Shown here one piece after another: positions 1 through 6,166 of a stretch of 6,931 nt of DNA. Source of the DNA: JACPSX01 sp035288405 [NCBI: bacterium]. Its GTDB lineage: Bacteria > JACPSX01. The notes below the pieces were generated by a model, which ran no database searches, was not told the origin of the DNA, and saw only the letters and a list, made by a program, of their open reading frames with translations. The first letter of the stretch is position 1, and the number at the start of each line of letters is the position of its first letter. A program made the position numbers and the translations under genes. Location: positions 1 through 6,931 of the forward strand of contig DATEAK010000175.1 of NCBI GenBank assembly GCA_035288405.1, given 5' to 3'.

Positions 1-561
1 GCGACTGGCCAGCAGGGAAGCCTGAACGGCACCGCTCGTCAAGGCGGCATAGCGCGCATCGGGCGTTCCCACTACGATGAAGGTGGTGTCTTTCTCCGGA
101 TTGAGCCCGCCGGACTGCAGGATCTCACGGGTCAGAACCTCGGTGAGTCCTCCGAAGCCGCTGGTGGCGATCTTCTTTCCTTTCAACTCCTGGATGGACT
201 TGATCTGCGGGTTGGCGATGAGCTTGTGCGGAAGCGAGGTTGAGGTCTGAAGGATGATCTTCCCCCTGGGACTGTGCATGAAAGCCTGGAAGATGTTCGG
301 AGCCAGGGAAAAATCCACGCTTCCGGCCAGCAGGGCACGCTCGCAAATCGCACCGCTCATCAAGATAAGATCAACGGAAAGCCCTTCCTTTTCGAAGTAC
401 CCCAGCTTGCGGGCAAGTTCCCAGTCACCGAAACTAACGCCGATCTCGGGAAGGCACACCTGCACCTTCTCCAAGGCCGTTACGGAAGGCGGAACCGCCA
501 ACCCGAATACCGTAATGATAGCAACGAGAGTCAACGCGCCTGCAAGCCTTCGCCTCTTCAT
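1..561 (-). CDS. ABC transporter periplasmic substrate-binding protein, NMT1/THI5-like (3' end cut by window)
   Basis: This is the N-terminal 187 residues of an exported solute-binding protein; the frame stays open to the left edge and the family is usually about 320-340 residues. The start is an ATG at 561-559 behind a strong Shine-Dalgarno (AAAGGGAGGA, 7-base spacer). Residues 1-29 look like a Sec signal peptide: KRRR, a hydrophobic stretch at 6-23, and a V-T-A cleavage site before Leu30. No lipobox Cys is seen, so it should be free in the periplasm. Family hallmarks are ELARKLGYFEKEGLSVDL (48-65), the ALLAGSVDFS segment (76-85), and SIQELKGKKIATSGFGG (122-138), which matches the usual 'DLKGKKIGV' phosphate/anion-loop region. 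It should capture a small ligand and deliver it to the permease and ATPase encoded upstream. NMT1-type proteins bind thiamine precursors, sulfonates, nitrate, phthalate and others, so the ligand is not predictable. It lies 41 bases after the M29-like gene, at the distal end of the cluster. Confidence 0.93.
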   Translation of the reverse strand, partial: MKRRRLAGALTLVAIITVFGLAVPPSVTALEKVQVCLPEIGVSFGDWELARKLGYFEKEGLSVDLILMSGAICERALLAGSVDFSLAPNIFQAFMHSPRGKIILQTSTSLPHKLIANPQIKSIQELKGKKIATSGFGGLTEVLTREILQSGGLNPEKDTTFIVVGTPDARYAALTSGAVQASLLASR

Positions 562-568
562 GGGATCG

Positions 569-578
569 TCCTCCCTTT
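569..578 (-). promoter_or_regulatory. Strong ribosome binding site for the solute-binding protein gene
   Basis: Read on the minus strand this is AAAGGGAGGA, 7 bases before the ATG at 561. It fixes the start of the solute-binding protein. Binding proteins are generally needed in excess over their membrane partners, and a strong site would help a gene this far down the operon. The 41-base gap (562-602) shows no hairpin-plus-T-run terminator. Confidence 0.75.
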
Positions 579-602
579 CTTTAATCCCCGGTTTGAATTC
601 CA

Positions 603-1622
603 TCAAAGCTGGAAAATTCCATCCCTAGTGACCAAGGTATCGTTTACCCGGATCGTCGGTTTCGTCATGAGACCGTCGAAGTGCGTTTTACTGTACAGGT
701 TCCCGCCCACATCGCTGTGCCCGATGGCGACGTGAACGGTTCCCAAAACTTTCTTATCGCTCCTCACGGCGCCCAGAGGGACGCCTTTGTGATTCGTGCC
801 GATGGAAATTTCCGCCGGGCAGGCGTTCCAATTTTCATCTCCGTGCTCGGCGAAGTAGCGCTCCACCTCACGGGCTTCTTTGCCGCCGTCGATCTTGACG
901 ACCCTCCCTCCTTTCACCGTGAGACGGACGGGCTCCTGGTAAAAACCTTCGGGCGTATGCCCGCAGAGATCCCAAACCACGGTGCCTTCTCCGGACCCTT
1001 CCAGGGGACACACGCGGTTTTCTCCGTAGGGCCAGGTGGTTCCCCCCCGATTCCCGGTTTTCTCGTTTTTCATCAGCATGCCGGGAGACGGATCCACACT
1101 GCGGGTCGGAGTCTCGACCAACTTGGCCCTCAAGTCCGTGCCGAAGGGGGTCGTCAAATGAAGGTCTCCCCCTTGCTTCCACACGTTTCGAATCTTCTGC
1201 TCCCTCTCCGTGATGATCCGGTAGTCTTCCTCGTTAATACTGCAAATCGGATTGCTCAGAATATCTACCGTGATCTCCTCCATCAGCAGTAATCCCCACT
1301 TGCCCTTGCGCTCTGTGAACTCGCTGTGCGCCAGAGCCTTCGTGGTCAGCAAAACGACGATCTGGGCTCCGCTGGCTCCGCAGGCCGTAATTTTCGTAGG
1401 CTCCGCCGTATGGTGAGCCCGCGGCAGATAGAGAGCCACCGTGGGCTCCGCACCTCTTTGCGCTACGGTCGCCATGACCGCTCGCCAGACCAGGGGATCC
1501 ATGGAAGTATCCGTGATGATCAGCACCTCTTCCCCCGGCTCCACATGTTTAAAGGGGAGTTGAAGGTTCTTCATGATTTCGACCATTTTCATCTCGGAGG
1601 ATACGTACTTGGATACGGACAT
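603..1622 (-). CDS. M29-aminopeptidase / 2,5-dihydroxypyridine dioxygenase (NicX)-like metalloenzyme
   Basis: A 339-residue cytoplasmic protein with no signal peptide or membrane segment. It resembles the COG2309 superfamily, which holds M29 aminopeptidases (AmpS/AmpT/PepS) and the Fe(II) ring-cleaving enzyme NicX of nicotinate breakdown. Recognisable blocks are TTPFGTDL (157-164), WPYGENRVCPLEGSGEGTVV (197-216), NACPAEISIGTN (266-277) and GTVHVAIGHSDVGGN (294-308) followed by the H-F-D of 314-316. By motif comparison from memory, the M29 metal ligands map to Glu201, Glu271, His297, His314 and Asp316, all present. The length is nearer to NicX (about 350) than to AmpT-type peptidases (about 400). 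The start is the ATG at 1622 with AAGGAG 7 bases upstream; a longer open frame to 1685 would overlap the permease gene and has no family support. Lying between transporter genes downstream of a molybdenum hydroxylase, it more likely acts on a small metabolite than on peptides. Automatic annotation would probably say 'leucyl aminopeptidase'. Fold confidence is high, reaction confidence low. Confidence 0.85.
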   Translation of the reverse strand: MSVSKYVSSEMKMVEIMKNLQLPFKHVEPGEEVLIITDTSMDPLVWRAVMATVAQRGAEPTVALYLPRAHHTAEPTKITACGASGAQIVVLLTTKALAHSEFTERKGKWGLLLMEEITVDILSNPICSINEEDYRIITEREQKIRNVWKQGGDLHLTTPFGTDLRAKLVETPTRSVDPSPGMLMKNEKTGNRGGTTWPYGENRVCPLEGSGEGTVVWDLCGHTPEGFYQEPVRLTVKGGRVVKIDGGKEAREVERYFAEHGDENWNACPAEISIGTNHKGVPLGAVRSDKKVLGTVHVAIGHSDVGGNLYSKTHFDGLMTKPTIRVNDTLVTRDGIFQL

Positions 1623-1629
1623 TTCCAGG

Positions 1630-1635
1630 CTCCTT
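1630..1635 (-). promoter_or_regulatory. Ribosome binding site fixing the start of the M29/NicX-like gene
   Basis: The minus strand reads AAGGAG, 7 bases before the ATG at 1622-1620. This supports the 339-residue protein rather than a longer version starting at 1685 inside the permease gene. It lies in the 28-base gap between the two genes. Confidence 0.75.
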
Positions 1636-1650
1636 CTTGTTGCCCCGGAG

Positions 1651-2493
1651 TTAGCGGGCGCGATCCGGTGCCCGCCAGGGAGCAATTTTTCTTTCCAGAC
1701 GCCGCAGCAGATCGGCGCAGACCACCCCCGACAATGTCAGAATCAGAATCCCCAGAAAAACCTTCGGGGTATCGTATGTGGCTCCACCCCGCATGATAAA
1801 ATAACCGACGCCGGCCATAGAGGCGTACATCTCCGCCACGACCACCATGATCAAGGTAATCCCGACCGACAGACGCAACCCCGCGATCAGAAAGGGCAGC
1901 GATGCGGGAAGCATGATCTTGGTGAAAATCTGGCGCTCCGTCGCCCGAAACGAGACGGCCGCCTCCACCAGAGCCGGATCCGCGCTCTCCACCCCCGCCT
2001 GGGCGTTGACGATGATCGGGAAGACGGCGCCCAAAAAGACCAGAGTCACTTTGGCCGTGAGCCCGATGCCGATCCACAGCACCAGAAGCGGGAGCAGGGC
2101 CACCCTCGGCGTGGAATACATGGCCATCACGAAAGGTTCCAGGATGGCGCGCAGGCTGCGGTAGCGCCCCATGAGGAGTCCCAGTGGGATGCCGACCAGA
2201 GCCGCCAGGCCGAATCCCGCCACGGCTTCGACAAAGCTCACGTAGAGGTGGGGATAAATGGTGGCATCCGTGAAAAATTCACGATAGGCCTCGATCAGGA
2301 CCGCACTGGGGGGACTGACAAACAACGGATCGACGAGCCCCAAACGACAAGCGATCTCCCAGGCGCCCAGAAAAAGGGCCACCGCGGAAATTCCGATGAT
2401 CCATGTCCAGGGGATTTTCTTTTCCCGAACCGCCAGAGCTTCAACGCTCAGGTCCGCGAGATCGAACTGACTTGGCTCAACCGCTCTGTTCAT
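1651..2493 (-). CDS. ABC transporter permease, SsuC/TauC/NrtB-type (BPD_transp_1)
   Basis: A 280-residue inner-membrane protein. It has a short cytoplasmic N-terminus with a charged patch (REKK, 23-26), then about six hydrophobic segments near residues 30-50, 85-108, 117-143, 148-166, 200-221 and 245-265. This is the layout of permeases that work with NMT1-type binding proteins. The cytoplasmic coupling ('EAA') loop is clear from Glu177 to Leu208, ending in LPASLPFLIAGLRL; the Gly usually found a few residues after EAA is Arg183 here. The ATG at 2493 lies 4 bases after the ATPase stop, with AAGGTGG 9 bases upstream inside the end of the ATPase gene, so translation is likely coupled. The frame is open upstream to 2607, but that part overlaps the ATPase gene and is not family-like. 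It should form a homodimeric channel with the neighbouring ATPase and receive ligand from the binding protein at 1-561. The substrate class is not determinable. Confidence 0.95.
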   Translation of the reverse strand: MNRAVEPSQFDLADLSVEALAVREKKIPWTWIIGISAVALFLGAWEIACRLGLVDPLFVSPPSAVLIEAYREFFTDATIYPHLYVSFVEAVAGFGLAALVGIPLGLLMGRYRSLRAILEPFVMAMYSTPRVALLPLLVLWIGIGLTAKVTLVFLGAVFPIIVNAQAGVESADPALVEAAVSFRATERQIFTKIMLPASLPFLIAGLRLSVGITLIMVVVAEMYASMAGVGYFIMRGGATYDTPKVFLGILILTLSGVVCADLLRRLERKIAPWRAPDRAR

Positions 2494-2497
2494 GAAT

Positions 2498-3280
2498 CTA
2501 CACCACCTTGATTTCTTCCTGAAGAGAGTTCCATAAGTATTTTCGGTACTCCAGGAACTGCATGCTGTTGCGAACCTCGTCTTTCCAGCGCGGATGCGGC
2601 AGATCAATGGTGATCCTGTCCTTGATCGTCGCCGGAGAAGCCGACATCAAAATCACTTCGTCGGAAAGAAAAATAGCCTCATCGATGCTGTGGGTGATGA
2701 AAACGATGGTCTTCGAGGTGATATCCCTCAGCTTCACAAGTTCCACCTGCATGATCTCACGAGTCTGGGCGTCCAGGGCACCGAACGGCTCATCCATCAG
2801 CAGGACTTGCGGCTCCGTCACCAGGGCTCGGGCCAATCCCACTCTCTGTTTCATGCCTCCGGAAGTCTCGTGCGGGTAGTAGGTGGCAAATTTTTTGAGG
2901 CCCATCTTGTCGAGAAGGTCGATTGCCTTGGGCCTGCGGATTTCCTTGCCCACTCCCTGCAGTTCGAGGGGAAATTCGACATTGGAGAGGACCGTTCTCC
3001 AGGGCAACAGCCGGACATCCTGAAATACCATGGACGCTCTCTCGTCGGGCCGTGTAACCCTGGAATCCCCCAGGTAAATTTCGCCCCGGGTGGGATTCAG
3101 CAGTCCACCCATCATTCGTAAGAGCGTCGTTTTTCCGCACCCGCTGGGACCTACAATGGAAACGAAGGAGTTCGGGCGGACCTCAAAATCAACGAACTTG
3201 ACCGCCACGAATCCGGCTTGATCTCCCGAGCGCAGGAAAACATGACTGAGGTTCGAGACTCTGATTCCCGCAGAATTCAC
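2498..3280 (-). CDS. ABC transporter ATP-binding protein, SsuB/TauB/NrtD-type
   Basis: A 260-residue cytoplasmic ATPase that powers the importer. All nucleotide-binding motifs are intact: Walker A GPSGCGKT (44-51), Q-loop Gln87 in FQDVRLLPW (86-94), signature SGGMKQR (140-146), Walker B VLLMDEPF (159-166), D-loop ALD (168-170) and switch His197 in ITHSIDEA. The FQD-LLPW Q-loop and the 'FGALDAQTR' stretch are typical of the nitrate/sulfonate/taurine subfamily. I choose the GTG at 3280-3278 because GAGAGGG lies 6 bases upstream and the protein then begins just before the conserved first strand (IRVSNLSHVF). An in-frame TTG at 3286 is a weaker alternative. The frame is open to 3574, but that extension runs through the 3' end of the molybdenum hydroxylase gene and reads as unrelated sequence. 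It starts 31 bases after the hydroxylase stop and is followed 4 bases later by the permease. Confidence 0.96.
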   Translation of the reverse strand: MNSAGIRVSNLSHVFLRSGDQAGFVAVKFVDFEVRPNSFVSIVGPSGCGKTTLLRMMGGLLNPTRGEIYLGDSRVTRPDERASMVFQDVRLLPWRTVLSNVEFPLELQGVGKEIRRPKAIDLLDKMGLKKFATYYPHETSGGMKQRVGLARALVTEPQVLLMDEPFGALDAQTREIMQVELVKLRDITSKTIVFITHSIDEAIFLSDEVILMSASPATIKDRITIDLPHPRWKDEVRNSMQFLEYRKYLWNSLQEEIKVV

Positions 3281-3286
3281 ATCCAA

Positions 3287-3293
3287 CCCTCTC
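3287..3293 (-). promoter_or_regulatory. Ribosome binding site fixing the GTG start of the ABC ATPase
   Basis: The minus strand reads GAGAGGG, then a 6-base spacer, then GTG at 3280-3278. It lies in the 31-base gap between the hydroxylase large subunit and the transporter genes, the widest gap in the upstream half of the cluster. No terminator or clear internal promoter is seen in this gap, so read-through from the hydroxylase genes is expected. Confidence 0.65.
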
Positions 3294-3311
3294 TCTTGAG
3301 CTAGAATCGGC

Positions 3312-5642
3312 TTATCCGCCCGTTTCACGCGCGGCGCCGGCGACTGCCTTCCAGATCCTTTCCGGAGAAAGCGGAAGGGAATTGAACTGGACTTTGAAAG
3401 GAGATAAAGCGTCTTCCACCGCCAGGAGGACCGCCGTTGAAGCCGGGATCGTGCCACCTTCGCCGGCGCCCTTGACACCCAGCGGATTGAGTTTCGTGGG
3501 ACTCTCCACGTGATCGACTTCGATGCGCGGCACATCACTGGGACCGGGGAGCAAATAATCCATGAAGCTCGCATTGAGGACCTGGCCGTTGTCGTCGTAG
3601 ATCACTTCTTCCAGAAGAGCGTTGCCGATTCCATGAGCCACCCCGCCGACCACCTGGCCCTCCACGATGAGCGGATTGAGAACCCGGCCGCAATCATGGC
3701 TCACGGCATATTTGAGAATCTTGACTCCTCCGGTCTCCGGATCCACCTCTACGATGCAGGCATGAGCCCCGTTGGAATGGGTGGCGCGGGTCGGAGGGAA
3801 AAACACCGTGGCCTCCAGGCCGGGCTGAATCCCTTTCGGAAGCACAAAACCGGACACGGCACCCGAAGCGATCCGGGCCACTTCCGCCAGAGCGACTTTT
3901 TTACTGCGTGTCCGGCTGGAATAGATCCACCCATCCTTGATGTCCAGGGAACGCACGGGTGCTTTCAGCATATTGGCGGCGATGGCCAGAGTTTTCTCCC
4001 TGACCTTGCGGCAGGCCGCAAAGACGGCGTTCCCCGCAGTGACGGTGGCCCGGCTGGCGAAGGTTCCAATGCCGTACGGGATAGTCGCCGTATCTCCGCA
4101 GATGACGGAAATATCGTCCAGATTCACCCCGAGCTCGTCGGCGGTGATTTGGGAAATCATCGTGTCATGGCCCTGTCCCTGCGGAGCGGTCCCCGTGAAA
4201 ACTTCGACACGGCCGGCCATCGTCACCCGCACGGTCGCACCCTCGTACGGTCCCAGGCCGGTTCCTTCCACGTAGCAGGCCACCCCGACTCCCTGATACT
4301 TCCCGTTCCGGAACAGAGTTTGCTGGCGCTTGCGAAACTCGGAATAACCGATTCTGCGCAGGGCTTGCCTCAAGCACTTGGGATAATCCCCGCTATCGTA
4401 AATCATGGGATGATTGTCGCGGTAGATGAGACCCAGCTTGTAGGGCATCTGCTCGGGTTGCACGAAGTTTTTGTACCGCAACCGTGTGGAATCCATCTTC
4501 AAAACCTTGGCGGCCTTCTCGATGAGCCTTTCCATGGTAAAGACCGCCTGCGGTCTTCCCGCTCCCCGCACGACGCTGGTCGGAACCTTGTTCGTGTAGA
4601 CAACCGTCGCCTTGAAATGATAGTTGGGGATCCGGTACGGACCGGGGAGTGTCGCTCCCGTGATCCAGGGCACCACCATGCTGGTGCTGTAGGCGCCCAT
4701 GTCGTGGATGAACCTCACACGCACGGCCAGGATGGTGCCGTCGGCCTTGAAGGCCATCTCGGCATAATGCACCTGATCCCGCTCCTGGCGCGCCGCTAGG
4801 CAGTGCTCGCGCCGATCTTCCGTGAACTTTACGGTCTTCTGCAACTTCATCGCCAACCAGGGAACCAGATAATTTTCGGCGTGAAACTGGCCTTTCACTC
4901 CAAAGCCTCCACCCACATTCGGAGTGATGACCCGGATCTTGTGATCGGGCATCTTCAACATGGAGACCAGTGCCCGGTGGATGCGATGAGGCCCCTGGGA
5001 AGTGGTCCAGATATTCAACTGACCCAGCTTGGAATCGAAAGTGACCAGCATTGCGCGAGTCTCCATCGGTTGACCCGCCGCCCGGTGCACGAACACTCTC
5101 TCGCGGATGACATGATCCGCCTCTCGGAAGGCCCGGTCCGGATTCCCCACGTTTTGTTCCAGGACACCAGCGATATTTTCCGGCGCCCTCTCATGAATCC
5201 GGGGAGCTTTCGGGTCCATGGCCTGCTCGATGTCCGTCACCGGATCCAACGGTTCATACTCGACGCGAATCAGGTCCAGTGCGTCTTCCGCAATGTACCG
5301 TGATTCGGCAACCACCGCCGCCACGGTTTCCCCGACGTAGCACACCTCGCCCCGGGCCAGAACCGGCTCCAGGATGGGCTTCAGCGCGGGGTGCGGAACC
5401 GAGAAAGGGAGAACCGGAATTTGGGCTCCGAAGTCTCGCTCGCTGACCACCGCCAGGACTCCCGGCAGCTGCAATGCTTCCGATGCGTCGAAATGAACGA
5501 TTCTGGCGCGCGCATGGGGGCTGCGCAAAAAGGCGGCATGAACGGTACCGTCAATCTGAAGGTCATCGACGAAGGTACCGCGACCTTGCAGAAGAGACAT
5601 ATCTTCTTTTCGTCTGACCCGGGCCCCCAAGTAGCGCTTCAT
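3312..5642 (-). CDS. Molybdenum hydroxylase large (catalytic, molybdopterin) subunit, CoxL/XdhA-like, form II type
   Basis: A 776-residue protein of normal length for the family. It carries the molybdopterin cofactor where a substrate carbon is hydroxylated with oxygen from water. The N-terminal 'a/b hammerhead' domain spans about 1-135 (GRGTFVDDL at 20-28, RSPHARA at 40-46) and is followed by the Mo-binding domains. Landmarks are TSQGPHRIHRAL (214-225), NVGGGFGVKG (242-251), the active-site loop VVRGAGRPQ (357-365), the cofactor motif GTAPQGQGHDT (484-494) and GVKGAGEGG (722-730), where Glu728 is the expected catalytic base. The loop lacks the AYxCSFR Cys of true CO dehydrogenase and fits the broad RGAGR group of aldehyde, purine and N-heterocycle hydroxylases. 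The ATG overlaps the small-subunit stop (ATGA, 5639-5642) and has GGAGG 7 bases upstream. No maturation gene (XdhC/CoxD-like) lies in the window. Its exact substrate is unknown. Confidence 0.95.
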   Translation of the reverse strand: MKRYLGARVRRKEDMSLLQGRGTFVDDLQIDGTVHAAFLRSPHARARIVHFDASEALQLPGVLAVVSERDFGAQIPVLPFSVPHPALKPILEPVLARGEVCYVGETVAAVVAESRYIAEDALDLIRVEYEPLDPVTDIEQAMDPKAPRIHERAPENIAGVLEQNVGNPDRAFREADHVIRERVFVHRAAGQPMETRAMLVTFDSKLGQLNIWTTSQGPHRIHRALVSMLKMPDHKIRVITPNVGGGFGVKGQFHAENYLVPWLAMKLQKTVKFTEDRREHCLAARQERDQVHYAEMAFKADGTILAVRVRFIHDMGAYSTSMVVPWITGATLPGPYRIPNYHFKATVVYTNKVPTSVVRGAGRPQAVFTMERLIEKAAKVLKMDSTRLRYKNFVQPEQMPYKLGLIYRDNHPMIYDSGDYPKCLRQALRRIGYSEFRKRQQTLFRNGKYQGVGVACYVEGTGLGPYEGATVRVTMAGRVEVFTGTAPQGQGHDTMISQITADELGVNLDDISVICGDTATIPYGIGTFASRATVTAGNAVFAACRKVREKTLAIAANMLKAPVRSLDIKDGWIYSSRTRSKKVALAEVARIASGAVSGFVLPKGIQPGLEATVFFPPTRATHSNGAHACIVEVDPETGGVKILKYAVSHDCGRVLNPLIVEGQVVGGVAHGIGNALLEEVIYDDNGQVLNASFMDYLLPGPSDVPRIEVDHVESPTKLNPLGVKGAGEGGTIPASTAVLLAVEDALSPFKVQFNSLPLSPERIWKAVAGAARETGG

Positions 5643-6166
5643 GGAACGACCTCCGAAACCGCGGCTCGGGCTTTCGAGGTCTTGGGACGTTTGAGAGCTT
5701 CCATCGCTTTACCGGCCTTGAGAACAGCTTGCACGATGCTCTGGTAGCCCGTGCAACGGCAAATGTTTCCTTCCAGGCAGCGCCGGATTTCTTCCTCTTT
5801 GGGAGCCGGATTATTCTGTAAAAGCCAATAGCTCATCATCAGAAATCCGGGCGTACAGTAGCCGCACTGAAGAGCGTGGTTGTCCCAAAAGGCCTCTTGA
5901 ATGGGATGCAACCCCGCCACACCCGCCAGCCCCTCCACAGTCAAGAGCTCGCAACCGTCCACCTGGACCGCCAGGGTCAGGCAAGAGCGCACCGGTTCTC
6001 CGTTCAAGAGAACCGTACAGGCACCGCATACCCCGTGCTCGCACCCCACGTGGGTCCCCGTAAGCCCGAGCTCGGCGCGCAGAAAGTCCGAAAGCAGGGT
6101 GCGGGCTTCGACTTCCCTCTCGTACTCTTTCTGGTTGATTTTCACCCGGATCTTTCGAGTTTTCAT
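5639..6166 (-). CDS. Molybdenum hydroxylase small subunit with two [2Fe-2S] clusters, CoxS-like
   Basis: A 175-residue electron-transfer subunit that passes electrons from the molybdenum centre to the FAD subunit. Its N-terminal plant-type ferredoxin domain binds one [2Fe-2S] cluster through Cys42, Cys47, Cys50 and Cys62 (GCEHGVCGACTVLLNG, 41-56). The C-terminal helical domain binds the second through Cys101, Cys104, Cys136 and Cys138 (QCGYCTPGF, 100-108; NICRCTGYQSI, 134-144). All eight ligands are present. The tail after about residue 155 is Lys/Arg/Ala-rich and a little longer than in many homologues. The start is the ATG at 6166-6164, which overlaps the stop of the FAD subunit (ATGA) and has GGGAG 6 bases upstream; the ferredoxin fold begins immediately after it. 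The frame is open to 6526, but that extension only mirrors the FAD-subunit gene. Without a Tat-type leader on this or the large subunit, the enzyme is expected in the cytoplasm. Confidence 0.97.
   Translation of the reverse strand: MKTRKIRVKINQKEYEREVEARTLLSDFLRAELGLTGTHVGCEHGVCGACTVLLNGEPVRSCLTLAVQVDGCELLTVEGLAGVAGLHPIQEAFWDNHALQCGYCTPGFLMMSYWLLQNNPAPKEEEIRRCLEGNICRCTGYQSIVQAVLKAGKAMEALKRPKTSKARAAVSEVVP

Noticed and set aside
1573-2511. Plus-strand open frame of 312 codons opposite the permease
   Set aside because: It is antisense to a clear permease. The translation is rich in Arg, His, Gln and Asp with no family features and no convincing ribosome site.
3281-3574. N-terminal extension of the ABC ATPase frame into the hydroxylase gene
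   Set aside because: The extension shares DNA with the conserved 3' end of the large-subunit gene in another frame and has no ABC similarity. The GTG at 3280 has a good ribosome site and fits the family length.
3510-4799. Long open frame on the plus strand (429 codons) opposite the hydroxylase large subunit
   Set aside because: It is the mirror of a strongly conserved gene. Its translation is low-complexity His/Gly/Asp/Arg-rich text with no recognisable domain, as expected in high-G+C antisense frames.
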